Shown one piece after another: positions 6,248 through 14,077 of a stretch of DNA of 20,940 nucleotides. The position numbers were made by a program, and so were the translations under genes. Source of the DNA: RGIG4608 sp051867875 (GTDB lineage: Bacteria > Bacillota > Clostridia > Oscillospirales > CAG-272); contig JBJDZG010000002.1 in NCBI GenBank assembly GCA_051867875.1, forward strand, positions 1 through 20,940. Direction: 5' to 3'. The notes under the pieces were generated by a model. The model was not told the DNA's origin and ran no database searches. It worked only from the letters and a program-made list of their open reading frames with translations. How positions within the stretch are numbered: the first letter of the stretch is position 1; every line of letters starts with the position of its first letter.

Positions 6248-6346
6248 GGTTCTACGCGCTACGCGCGTAGAATCCGCTTCGGCTCTACGCGCTACGCGCG
6301 TAGAATCCGCTTCGGCTCTGCGCGCTACGCGCGCAGAATCCTGTTC
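6248..6346. repeat. Three tandem 33-bp hairpin units
   Basis: Units lie at 6248-6280, 6281-6313 and 6314-6346. Each contains TCTACGCGC-tac-GCGCGTAGA or a variant and a linker like ATCCGCTTCGG. In unit 3 the stem changes on both sides (CTGCGCGC with GCGCGCAG), a compensating pair that keeps the stem. The rest of 6347-6518 shows a further inverted GACGGTgttGGGATATTCCC / GGGACGGTC-like stretch but no gene. Confidence 0.85.
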
Positions 6347-6518
6347 GAAAATTTGGCTTGGCGACGGTGTTGGGATATTCCCGCCACGTCCGTATGGGAC
6401 GGTCTCCCGACACTATGATATAATATGATATAAGATGAACAAACGATAGCGAAAAACCGTGAGGAGGCAAAGCCCGTCAGTCGCTTTTCCCTAAAAAAGC
6501 GGCATCTTCAGATACTAT

Positions 6519-7247
6519 CTACTTCCCTACCGCCTGCGCCACGGCTTCGGCGATAGCTCTCGCGCCGTCGGCATTCGGGTGAACATTGTCGGACGCGAAC
6601 CACTCGGCGTGATTTTCGGTTACGCAGTAAACGTCGATAACGTCGTATCCGCCTACGAGTGCAAAGGCACGAATGCCGTTTGCGATGCTCTCTACGACGT
6701 TCGGCTGAATATCAAAGGTCGTCGCGCCCTCGGTTTTTCCGTCTGCGAAAAACGCTCTCGCAGGCGTGCAGAGGCAAATTTTAAGGTCGGGATTATTCTC
6801 CGTATATCGCGCGAGCATTTTCTCATATTTTCTCATAAAATCATCAAGGCTCGTCCAGTTTTCGGGCTTGGAATCGTTACTTCCGAGCATAAAAACGAGA
6901 ATATCCGCGTCGTATTCGATGCTGAGACGGTACTCGTCGGTTTCAAAATAGGGCCGGTCGCCTTCATCGGACAATGTGGAACCGCTGACGCCGAAATTTT
7001 CGACGTGATAAGCGTCGCCGAGGAGCTCGCCGAGCACGGCGGGATAGTTTTTGTCGCGCCAGCCGAAAATCCCGTGTCCGTAGGTGATGCTGTCGCCAAC
7101 GCACGCGACTTTAATCTGCCCGTCCTTCGGCGCGGTGTGGTGATGGATTCCCGAAAAGCCCTTGACGTAGAGCACTCCGAATCCGAGTCCGCCGACGAGC
7201 AAAATCACTCCGAGCGATATCAACAATAATCTGAGATTTCTGTTCAT
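6519..7247 (-). CDS. SGNH/GDSL-family hydrolase, membrane-anchored or secreted
   Basis: 242 residues. The N-terminal hydrophobic segment at about 6-28 (LLLISLGVILLVGGLGFGVLYV) is a signal anchor, so the enzyme likely acts outside the membrane. The SGNH blocks are present in order: block I VACVGDSIT with nucleophile Ser53, block II ENFGVSGST with Gly near 86, block III LGSNDS with Asn124, and block V SDNVHPNADG with Asp220 and His223. Such enzymes cleave esters such as acetyl groups on carbohydrates or lipids, and the substrate here is unknown. The start ATG has an AAAGGAG site and is preceded by a consensus promoter at 7277-7305. It is divergent from the lipoprotein gene at 7426. Confidence 0.92.
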   Translation of the reverse strand: MNRNLRLLLISLGVILLVGGLGFGVLYVKGFSGIHHHTAPKDGQIKVACVGDSITYGHGIFGWRDKNYPAVLGELLGDAYHVENFGVSGSTLSDEGDRPYFETDEYRLSIEYDADILVFMLGSNDSKPENWTSLDDFMRKYEKMLARYTENNPDLKICLCTPARAFFADGKTEGATTFDIQPNVVESIANGIRAFALVGGYDVIDVYCVTENHAEWFASDNVHPNADGARAIAEAVAQAVGK

Positions 7248-7276
7248 AATACAACTCCTTTCGTTTCTTTATTTCC

Positions 7277-7305
7277 ATAATATCACATAAAGCCCCGTAT
7301 GTCAA
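7277..7305 (-). promoter_or_regulatory. SigA-type promoter of the SGNH gene
   Basis: On the minus strand TTGACA (7305-7300), 17 bases and TATTAT (7282-7277). Confidence 0.8.
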
Positions 7306-7337
7306 GCAGTGCGAGACCGTGCTTTTTTGAAAAAATG

Positions 7338-7366
7338 TTGACAAAGTAACAAGAAGGTGCTATAAT
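7338..7366 (+). promoter_or_regulatory. SigA-type promoter of the 7426 lipoprotein gene
   Basis: TTGACA (7338-7343), 17 bases and TATAAT (7361-7366), both perfect. The start codon lies 60 bases downstream of the -10 box. Confidence 0.85.
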
Positions 7367-7425
7367 GCAATAAGAGGACATATAATTATGTCGTAAAAAT
7401 TAAGTGACACAAGGAGGAACTAATA

Positions 7426-8427
7426 ATGAAGAACTTAAACAGACGTATTATATCTCTTGCATTGGTGCTCACCTTAATTTTGTCCGCTGCTATCCTCAGT
7501 GGCTGTTACTTTGTCAGAAGCGGTACAAACAAGCAGATTCAGGGCACGTATTTGCTCACGCATTACAGCGGAAATGAGGATTATATCGCAAGGGACGGCA
7601 TTACGCTTCTCATCGTGATTGACGGCAGCGGTGCGGGCTACTACGCGTATAGGGACAACGACACCGAGCCCTTTATCGCAGAGCTCAGATATACGCTCGA
7701 AGCCGACGAAGAGGAAGCGGGCAAGTATTCCTATATCAATATGGATTTCGGAGACGGCGAGACGCCTCATCACATGGCAATAAACGCCGACCTCACCTCG
7801 ACGAAGCTCAATTCAAGAGAACCTAAATTCAAGGGCAATATTTTTGACGGCTCGCTCACAGTAGATTATTATATCGACGTGGATTTTGAAAAGGTGGACG
7901 GCGCTACCGACCTTTCCTATATCATCGGGGATTTTAAGGACGCAAAGCAGTTCGGATTCGCTGAAAAATACGCCGAGGGTACTTATGAAAGCTTCGGCGA
8001 GAAACTTTATACAATTCCCGACGCATCAAGCGAAACTGAAATATCAGTTGAATATCCCTTCGTTTATTTCTATATTGATATAGATTTGATGACGGAACAG
8101 GCGACAGTCCGCTATATGCTGAAATCCGACGAGAAGGCAGTCCTTACGACGGCTCCCGTCGCACTTTCCAATGACGGCGGCGAAATGAAAATTAAGATAG
8201 GCGACGTCGAAACGGTTGCATTTTTCGGTGAAAACCGAAAGGATTTCTATATTCCGTTTGAAACCGAGGTAACCGCCGAGGGCGAAGAACCTGCGACTGT
8301 TACGGTGTATATTCCCTGCTATCACGTAGGCAACCTGACTGCGGAAGAAATTGAGGAGAACGTAGCAAGAATTGCCGAGGAGTATATGCAAAGCAAGCTC
8401 CCCGAGAGCGACGGCACGCAGGAATAG
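7426..8427 (+). CDS. Hypothetical lipoprotein
   Basis: 333 residues. A lipoprotein signal peptide is clear: basic KNLNRR, hydrophobic LALVLTLILSAA, lipobox I-L-S-G-C with Cys27 as the lipidated residue. The mature part is acidic, without membrane helices, and repeats short beta-like stretches (GDGETPHHMAINADLTSTKLNSREPKFKG-type and VYFYIDIDLMTEQATVRYML-type), suggesting beta-sandwich domains. No named domain is recognised. The ATG has an AAGGAGGA site eight bases upstream. It is monocistronic, with its own promoter and the hairpin terminator at 8458-8501. It is probably an extracytoplasmic membrane-anchored protein. Confidence 0.85.
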   Translation: MKNLNRRIISLALVLTLILSAAILSGCYFVRSGTNKQIQGTYLLTHYSGNEDYIARDGITLLIVIDGSGAGYYAYRDNDTEPFIAELRYTLEADEEEAGKYSYINMDFGDGETPHHMAINADLTSTKLNSREPKFKGNIFDGSLTVDYYIDVDFEKVDGATDLSYIIGDFKDAKQFGFAEKYAEGTYESFGEKLYTIPDASSETEISVEYPFVYFYIDIDLMTEQATVRYMLKSDEKAVLTTAPVALSNDGGEMKIKIGDVETVAFFGENRKDFYIPFETEVTAEGEEPATVTVYIPCYHVGNLTAEEIEENVARIAEEYMQSKLPESDGTQE

Positions 8428-8457
8428 GGATTGATTAAAAAGTAGGTCTATAAAGAT

Positions 8458-8501
8458 TTTAATCGGGTGTGTAGTGATTTGGTGCTATACACCCGATTAA
8501 A
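8458..8501 (+). terminator. Hairpin terminator after the 7426 gene
   Basis: TTTAATCGGGTGT pairs with ACACCCGATTAAA. The stem is followed by a short T-run (TTTCTCC). The stem is long, but the T-run is modest. Confidence 0.65.
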
Positions 8502-8527
8502 TTTCTCCGAAAAACCTGTTTGCTGAT

Positions 8528-8765
8528 AAGCGGACGAAAACGCAGATTGGTCGCTGTGCGCACACATCAAAACGGGCAAAACACCCGCTTTGGCGCTGTG
8601 CAAACACAACACCCGTAGGGACCGGCGTCCCGACGGTCCGTCTTTCAATACAAACAACATAATTGCCGTAAAAATCATTTAATCGTTTGATATGTTCCTA
8701 CGCAATTTCTCCGTACGGTCAGAACTCCACGCTTTTCGGGGCGTCGAGGACGTCGCCCCCTACGG
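8528..8765. repeat. Dispersed mosaic repeat, left copy
   Basis: It contains GAAAACGCAGATTGG, a GTGCAAACACA stretch, CGTAGGG...GACGGTCCGT, AATTGCCGTAAAAATCATTT, AATCGTTTGATATGTT and GGGGCGTCGAGGACGTCGCC. The same blocks occur in the same order on the opposite strand at 20460-20672. No credible protein is coded here. Together with the next repeat it fills most of the gene-free 8428-9206 interval. Confidence 0.8.
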
Positions 8766-8939
8766 AATATATCAAAATTCAACGCGTGGCAAAAAATCAT
8801 AATGGGTGCGTGAGGGTTTGTTTGCTACCAATAGCCGTGAAGATACCGAAGCTCGATAGCCGCTTTTTCTCTGCAAGCGTAGGCGCAGAGAAAAAGCTAA
8901 CAAAAAGAGACGCCGATTTTTCCGCTCACGCCGCTCGGG

Positions 8940-9100
8940 CGCCCGCTTTTGAAAAAGCGGAGCAAAACGCCCGCTTGGGTGCTGTGCAAACACAACAACC
9001 GTAGGGGGCGACGTCCTCGACGCCCCGTTTTCGACGTCTGCACGAACGGTGAGCGCACCTCAACCGTAGGGCGGGGGGCTTGCTCCCGCCGTTACAAAAT
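8940..9100. repeat. Dispersed GC-rich intergenic repeat
   Basis: It contains CCCGCTTTTGAAAAAGCGG, CCGCTTGGGTGCTGTGC, CGTAGGGGGCGACGTCCTCG and AACCGTAGGGCGGGGGGCTT. Related pieces occur inverted at 20034-20150. The GACGTC-centred core also occurs at 8738-8764, 20461-20487 and 20587-20617. These look like non-coding palindromic repeat units. Position 9100 is close to the broken end of the csaB fragment at 9207. Confidence 0.75.
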
Positions 9101-9206
9101 GGAACAATACGCCCGCTTGGACGAATGCGAACGTCGCAAAAATCCGTCATTTTCGGTGCTCTACCACGGTTGTTGCCGCTCTCTCTTTTTGCTGCCGCAC
9201 GTGCGC

Positions 9207-9590
9207 TCAATTTATCGGCCCTATGCCGTTGGCGAGCATGACCGTGCGGCGGGCGAGCCGCCGCGCAAGGCGAATCAGTGCGATATAGTATAAAAGCGAC
9301 GCGGTAGACGTCGAGTCTTGCAAAAGCGAACCGCCGCCGAAAACGAACAAATCCGCCCCGCACAGCATTTTTGCGATTTTCACGGGGTTTTTTGTGTTCA
9401 AAATGCAAATTTTGCACGCCCTTTTCTCCTCGCCCGTGCGTTTTCGCGCGTTCTCACTCGCAAAAACCTCAAATATTACTCCGATTTTTTGTTTCAGCAC
9501 CGCGAGAATTGCCTCGTCGCCGAAATTCCCGTGCCCGTAATACCCGCATAGCACGATTTTTACTCGCTTTTCCTGCCGATTTTGCTTCAT
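9207..9590 (-). pseudogene. csaB: CsaB-like polysaccharide pyruvyl transferase, N-terminal fragment
   Basis: 127 residues matching only the first third of a CsaB-like enzyme (about 370 residues): KIVLCGYYGHGNFGDEAILA at 10-29, then FVFGGGSLLQDSTSTASLLYY and the end VMLANGIGPIN. CsaB adds pyruvyl groups to cell-wall polysaccharide that anchor S-layer-type proteins. The reading frame stops right after GIGPI, where the family continues. A matching continuation (RKILLALTARAVDTFDFISV) occurs at 14782-14615 and the C-terminal third at 11813-11268. The ATG has AGGAG about 14 bases upstream, a long spacing. It is divergent from the DUF378 gene. Product identity is confident and the break is seen directly. 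Whether it is biological or an assembly error is open. Confidence 0.8.
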
Positions 9591-9745
9591 AACCAGCCAA
9601 AAATTCTCCTTTTTGTTTTATTATGTGCAAAAATATCCCCTTGCCGACCAAAAAGTTTATTTTCGTGTATAAATTTTTCAAAATAGTGCAAAATATTTTT
9701 GCAGAAAAAACTGCGATGTAAATATGTATTTACTTGGAGGAAATT

Positions 9746-9958
9746 ATGATTATTGATAAAATTGCATTGATATTGACGATTATCGGCGCGCTCAACTGGG
9801 GAAGCATCGGACTTTTTCAGTTTGATATCGTGGCGTGGATATGCGGCGGTCCTGCGACTCTCATCGCAAGAGTGATTTATACGCTCGTCGCACTCGCGGG
9901 AATCTGGTGCATTTCGCTCCTTTTCAGACCCGTCGAGGACGTAGTGTCGGACAGATAA
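9746..9958 (+). CDS. DUF378 family small membrane protein
   Basis: 70 residues with two membrane helices: IDKIALILTIIGALNWGSIG and VIYTLVALAGIWCISLLF. The ALNWG motif is characteristic of DUF378 (YuzA-like) proteins, whose function is unknown. Start ATG 9746 is chosen over the TTG at 9734 because the ribosome binding site TTGGAGG (9734-9740) overlaps that TTG. An intrinsic terminator follows. It lies among the rearranged polysaccharide gene pieces but is itself intact. Confidence 0.88.
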   Translation: MIIDKIALILTIIGALNWGSIGLFQFDIVAWICGGPATLIARVIYTLVALAGIWCISLLFRPVEDVVSDR

Positions 9959-9971
9959 CCCGACAAAAATC

Positions 9972-10007
9972 AAGCAGGAGATTGCTTTACCGATCTCCTG
10001 CTTTTTT
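9972..10007 (+). terminator. Intrinsic terminator of the DUF378 gene
   Basis: Stem AAGCAGGAGAT with ATCTCCTGCTT, loop of 10 bases, followed by a T-run. Confidence 0.85.
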
Positions 10008-10168
10008 GTTTGAATTTATGTCATATAATACGGGCGGTTCATTTATTTCCCGATGCTTTTATACGTTGAAAATTTTTGTGCGCGCCGAAAATCCCAAGCA
10101 CCGCAAACGCGCAAATCTCATGGGGACGGACTTGTCCCGCCTCGCCTGTCCCCCGTCGGATACAGACT

Positions 10169-10642
10169 TCATTCAATATAGATTTTATATCCGCTCGCCC
10201 TGTCGCCGGTAATCGTAATATAATAAGATTTTCCGAAATCAGCCTTAAATGAAATGGGTTCAGCGTGTTCGGTAATATCCGACGGATATACGTTTTCAAA
10301 ATTTGGGGTTATGTATTCGGCAATAATTCTGAATTGCATCGACAAATCAACCGAATCGGCAGAAGCTACAAGCTCTTGCCTGTTAAACACGATAATGAGC
10401 TCGGAGCCGTGTTTTATAAGCGAACGGTCGGAGTTTGATATGCCGCCGCTGTACTCTGAGCCGTCTGCACTGTAATCGTAAACCAAGAGCCCGATGTCTT
10501 CTTTTATGTTCAGCCGCACGTGCAGTGCTATTTCATCATCCGCGGGCACGTATTCGTCGGGGAATATGAAGTTGCACCCGACGAGCCCCAATATCGAGGC
10601 TAAAAATATTGCAAAGCATATCAGTGTTGCGATTTTGTTCAT
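10169..10642 (-). CDS. Hypothetical lipoprotein
   Basis: 157 residues. The signal peptide MNKIATLICFAIFLASILGL is followed by lipobox L-V-G-C with Cys23. The mature part is acidic and beta-rich (IALHVRLNIKEDIGLLVYDY, FRIIAEYITPNF, YYITITGDRASGYKIYIE) with no recognised domain. A strong AGGGGG site precedes the ATG. It lies 31 bases after the GNAT gene on the same strand and is probably co-transcribed with it. Unrelated in sequence to the larger lipoprotein at 7426. Confidence 0.8.
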   Translation of the reverse strand: MNKIATLICFAIFLASILGLVGCNFIFPDEYVPADDEIALHVRLNIKEDIGLLVYDYSADGSEYSGGISNSDRSLIKHGSELIIVFNRQELVASADSVDLSMQFRIIAEYITPNFENVYPSDITEHAEPISFKADFGKSYYITITGDRASGYKIYIE

Positions 10643-10673
10643 CTCAAAGCCCCCTGACCTTGTATTTCGGCTT

Positions 10674-11183
10674 TTATTTGTGTATTACATAGCGATAGTG
10701 TGGCATATCGACACCCCTGTAATGCTTCGTCCACGTGTCCGCCACCGTCATTCCGTTCCTTTTGGCAACGTTTTGAGAGGCGGTGTTCGTGTCCCTGATT
10801 ATGGAGCAAACCTCGTCCGCTCCCAGCACTTCAAACGCGTACCTCTTGCACGCCTGCGCCGCCTCGGTTGCGTACCCGTTGTGCCAATGCGAACGTCGGA
10901 AAAGATAGCCGATTTCGAGCACTTCTCCGTCCTTCCAGGGCTGCATTGTCAGCCCGCATTGACCAATCATCTCACCCGTTTCTTTGAGCACGACCGCCCA
11001 TAAACCAAAGCCCGACGACAGATAGCGGGAAATCTGCCTCTCAAGCCACTCGCGTACTTCCGCGTCGGTGAACGCCCCCTCGTACGCATACATTGTGTCC
11101 CCGTCCTGCATAATTTTGCAAAGCGAATCAAAATCCGAACGATTCATCTCCCGCAAAAATAATCTCTCTGTTTCAAGTATCAT
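10674..11183 (-). CDS. GNAT-family N-acetyltransferase (RimJ/RimL-like)
   Basis: 169 residues. The opening ILETERLFLREMNRSDFDSL is typical of the RimJ/RimL-type branch. The acetyl-CoA region includes EIGYLFRRSHWHNGYATEAA at about 91-110, with the G-Y-A-T-E-A signature, followed by CSIIRDTNTASQNVAKRNGM, the usual C-terminal pattern. Acetyl-CoA-dependent amine acetylation is expected, but the acceptor is unknown. It has its own consensus promoter at 11217-11245 and probably forms a two-gene unit with the downstream lipoprotein. Confidence 0.92.
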   Translation of the reverse strand: MILETERLFLREMNRSDFDSLCKIMQDGDTMYAYEGAFTDAEVREWLERQISRYLSSGFGLWAVVLKETGEMIGQCGLTMQPWKDGEVLEIGYLFRRSHWHNGYATEAAQACKRYAFEVLGADEVCSIIRDTNTASQNVAKRNGMTVADTWTKHYRGVDMPHYRYVIHK

Positions 11184-11216
11184 TTTTTACCCCGAAATTC
11201 TCGATTTACTACGCAC

Positions 11217-11245
11217 ATTATATCAAAAACGAAGTCGGTAGTCAA
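11217..11245 (-). promoter_or_regulatory. SigA-type promoter of the GNAT gene
   Basis: Minus strand TTGACT (11245-11240), 17 bases and TATAAT (11222-11217). Confidence 0.8.
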
Positions 11246-11267
11246 GATGGGACGAAACTTTGATAAA

Positions 11268-12386
11268 TTATTGCGTGAATTTTCGCAGAACGGCGTCGAT
11301 TTGAGCGTCGGCGCGTCGGGTGTTTTCTTCGACGAGGCGCGCGGTGGCGGCGGCGTTCTCTCGGCAAGCCGCGAGCGCGATTTGCACGCATTTTATTGCA
11401 AAATCGCAACTGTTGATTGCGGTTTTGAAGAATTTTTTGAGCGGCACTGCGTCTATGCCGACAAATTCCCTTACGAGTGCTCGCATTTTCGGGTCGCTCG
11501 AAACGGCGAGCGTGGGCGCTCCGCACGCGAGCGAAAACAGTGCCCCGTGGTAGCGCTCACAGATGCAAAACTCGCTGTTTTTGGCGAGATTTTTCATTTC
11601 CGAGGCGGTTTTGGGGCAAAAAATCGCAGAATTTGGCGTAATTTTTGCGATTTTCTGCGATATTTCAAAATCGTCCTCAGGGTTCAGTACGGCGATAATC
11701 GGGCGAGCATTAAACTGTTCCCCGACGTATTCAAGCACGCGCGCCGCGTCGGCGGACGAAACGTGCCCTCTTTTATGAGCGCCACCGCAGGTTGCGAAAA
11801 GGAAGTATTTTTCTGATTTCAATTTTTCGGTTTCTTTTCCCGAAACTCCTGCACCGCAACGCGGAGCCGATGCTTTCGGGGCGGATTTCGCGCTTTTTAG
11901 GGTTTTGGCAGCTTTTGCGGTTTGAATTTTGCCGCTTTGCGCGCGCGTGCTAAAAACCCCCGCGCTCCGCGCGCCGAAACCCGCGCTCCGCGCGGTGAAA
12001 TTCGTCGCTCGCGCCACGGCGAGCTTAGACTCATCGAACAGTCCGAGATAGCCCTCGTCGCCGAGCAAAATCGCGGGTACGCCGTGCGCCATCGCTTCAA
12101 GGGCGGCTCTCGAAACTCCCACGAAAAGTGTGTTTTCGTCGTGATTTTCATAAAAAATCGCGGGATTTGTTGCTTTCCCCACTGCTTTTATCAACTCACG
12201 GTTGATTTTTGTGCTAATCTCTCGCGCCGCCGCGAAAATTTCGGAGTGGGCGTCGCCGCCGCCGACAATTATAATCTCAATATCGGGATATTTTTCATTC
12301 AGGCGCGGCGCAATTCGGCACAGCGTGCGCGCCCCGAGCGCGCAGTCGCCGTCGAGTCGGCTGACAAATACGATTTTTCTCGGCAT
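11268..12386 (-). pseudogene. Chimeric ORF: GT4 glycosyltransferase middle + CsaB-like C-terminus
   Basis: Counted from the ATG at 12386, about 372 residues. The first 130 or so are the donor-binding domain of a GT4-type glycosyltransferase: PRKIVFVSRLDGDCALG, IEIIIVGGG, FVGVSRAALEAMAHGVP and GDEGYLGLFDESKLAVARATNF. Then comes a low-complexity Ala/Lys/Ser linker (about 11990-11815). The last 182 residues are the C-terminal third of a CsaB-like pyruvyl transferase: EKYFLFATCGGAHKRGH and CICERYHGALFSLACGAP. The GT4 N-terminus (13592-14077) and C-terminal tail (14269-14120) are elsewhere. The ATG has AAAGGAG five bases upstream, so the chimera could be translated. The open frame continues upstream of 12386, but that part runs antisense through the leucine-rich-repeat gene and is not protein-like. 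Confidence 0.75.
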
Positions 12387-12411
12387 AGGACTCCTTTCTT
12401 TGCCCGTTTGC

Positions 12412-13521
12412 GGTGAAGTTGTTACGGCACAAGAGGTTGTTGACGCTCTTGAACATACTTTCGACGGTGAAGAAGATTCCGTCTGCAACGTGTGCGGCGA
12501 ACGCGTGTCCAGAGGACTTGAATTTTCGGAAGAGCACGACGGAACATACAGTCTTTCGGGTATAGGCACTTGCACCGATACGGATATAACAGTTCCCGGA
12601 TATTACAAAGGAAAACCCGTAACGGGTGTCGCCGGCAACGCGTTTTACAGCAGTGATAAAATTACGAGCATCACGCTTCCCGAGGGGGTTGAGAGTATCG
12701 GAGATTGGGCATTCTGTTCTTGCGAGGCGCTCACAAGTATAAGCCTTCCCGAAAGTCTGAAGACCATCGGAGAAAGTGCCTTCTACTTCTGTAAAGGACT
12801 TAAAAATATAACTATACCCGCCGGTGTCAAAAGCATCGCAACAACCGCTTTTTACGCCTGCGACGGACTTGAAAGCGTTGCGGTAGCCGAGGGCAACACC
12901 GTATACCACAGCGAGGGCAACTGTATAATTAAAACGCAAAGTAAAGCCTTAGTTCTCGGTTGCCAAAACAGCGTAATTACAAGCGACGGAAGCGTAACGA
13001 GCATCGGCGTTGGTGTGTTCTACGGTTGCACGAGCCTTAAAAGCATAACCGTTCCCGACGGTGTAACAACTATCAGCAATTTGCTCTTTGCATACTGCAC
13101 GGAGCTTGAAAGCGTATCCGTTCCAAGCGGTGTAACTAGAGTAGGAGAGCGCTCGTTCGAGGGCTGCAAGAAGCTGAAATATAACACCTATGATAACGCC
13201 CTTTATCTCGGCAATTCGGAAAATCCCTGCGTAATTCTTATCAAGGCAGTAAATGAAGATATAACCTCTTGCACAATCAATGAAAATACCAAAATAATCT
13301 TCAAAGATGCATTCTATTACTGCAAAAATCTCACGAGCGTAACGATTGGAAATGAAGTAACGAGTATTGGCGATTGTGCCTTCGCGGACTGCGGCGAGCT
13401 TGTGGACATCCAATTCGGCGGCACGAAGGCAGAGTGGAACGCCATTTCAAAGGTTTCAAGCTGGGACTATTTTACAGGCAACTACACAATTCACTGCACC
13501 GACGGCGATTTGAGCAAATAA
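12412..13521 (+). pseudogene. BspA-like leucine-rich-repeat protein, 5'-truncated
   Basis: About 369 residues remain. They begin inside a C-x-x-C-G-E type segment (CGEVVTAQEVVDALEHTF, then SVCNVCGERV), followed by BspA-type repeats: ITSITLPEGVESIGDWAF, LTSISLPESLKTIGESAF, LKNITIPAGVKSIATTAF, LKSITVPDGVTTISNLLF, LESVSVPSGVTRVGERSF and LTSVTIGNEVTSIGDCAF. It ends FGGTKAEWNAIS...YTIHCTDGDLSK, the usual C-terminus. These are normally secreted surface proteins, but no signal peptide or start codon is present. Upstream of about 12405 the open frame runs antisense through the GT4 fragment. It therefore looks like a gene 3' end, with its own terminator, placed inside the GT4 gene. No promoter is visible. 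Confidence 0.8.
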
Positions 13522-13540
13522 CAATTAAACAACGAAATTT

Positions 13541-13572
13541 ACCGCCCCGATTTATAAAATCGGGGCGGTTTT
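13541..13572 (+). terminator. Intrinsic terminator of the leucine-rich-repeat gene
   Basis: ACCGCCCCGAT pairs perfectly with ATCGGGGCGGT around TTATAAA, followed by TTTT. It travelled with the gene fragment: the GT4 N-terminal piece starts about 20 bases further on. Confidence 0.85.
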
Positions 13573-13591
13573 GCGTCCCCGAACCGTGTCA

Positions 13592-14077
13592 TCAGAGATT
13601 GTTTTCGATTTTTATTCCGTTTTCAATGACGGTGATTTGGCTCGGTGCGAGACGGGTGTTAAGCAAAAGGTGATTTTTTATATCCCGACTTACCGATATG
13701 GTCGCGTCGCCCCATTTGGAGAGGAGTTTTTTCGGTTCACTCATCGAAAATCGGGCGTGGGCTGTCATCACGAGCGGAATGCCAAGCGCTTTGCAGGCAA
13801 AATGCGCGCAAAATGCGGTTTTGCGCGTGTGTGCGTGGACGACGTCGGGATTTTCTCGCGCGATTATGGCAAAAATCGAGGCAAAAAGAGAGGCGGGGGC
13901 AGAGCCGGGAAAACGTATGTGCCTTACGCCGTTTTGCGCGAGCCGCCGCGCGACCTCACCGCCGCCCGAGGCAACCGCCACTCCGCAACCGAGCGCACAC
14001 AGCTCGCGCGCGAGCGTTTCAACGTGCGTTTCCGCTCCGCCCACCTCAAGACTGTCAATAAGCATCAGAATTTTCAT
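13592..14077 (-). other. GT4 glycosyltransferase N-terminal domain inside the chimeric ORF
   Basis: 161 codons from ATG 14077 to the stop. This is the acceptor-side Rossmann domain with the GGAETHV motif of GT4 enzymes. If translated alone it would lack the nucleotide-sugar-binding half and be inactive. It is marked separately because this ATG is the likely ancestral start of the GT4 gene. Confidence 0.7.

Noticed and set aside
6224..6418. 64-residue ORF with RIRFGSTRYA repeats
   Set aside because: It is only the translation of the tandem 33-bp hairpin units, starts within the terminator region and lacks a ribosome binding site.
8926..9417. 163-residue minus-strand ORF
   Set aside because: It overlaps the csaB fragment in another frame and runs through dispersed repeats; Arg-rich composition typical of a GC-rich shadow frame.
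12202..12411. Upstream extension of the LRR ORF to 12202
   Set aside because: This part is antisense to the recognisable GT4 domain and has no LRR or signal-peptide character, so it is an accidental open frame.
12387..12575. N-terminal 63 residues of the longer minus-strand ORF starting at 12575
   Set aside because: They run antisense through the LRR gene and resemble no protein; the ATG at 12386 has a ribosome binding site.
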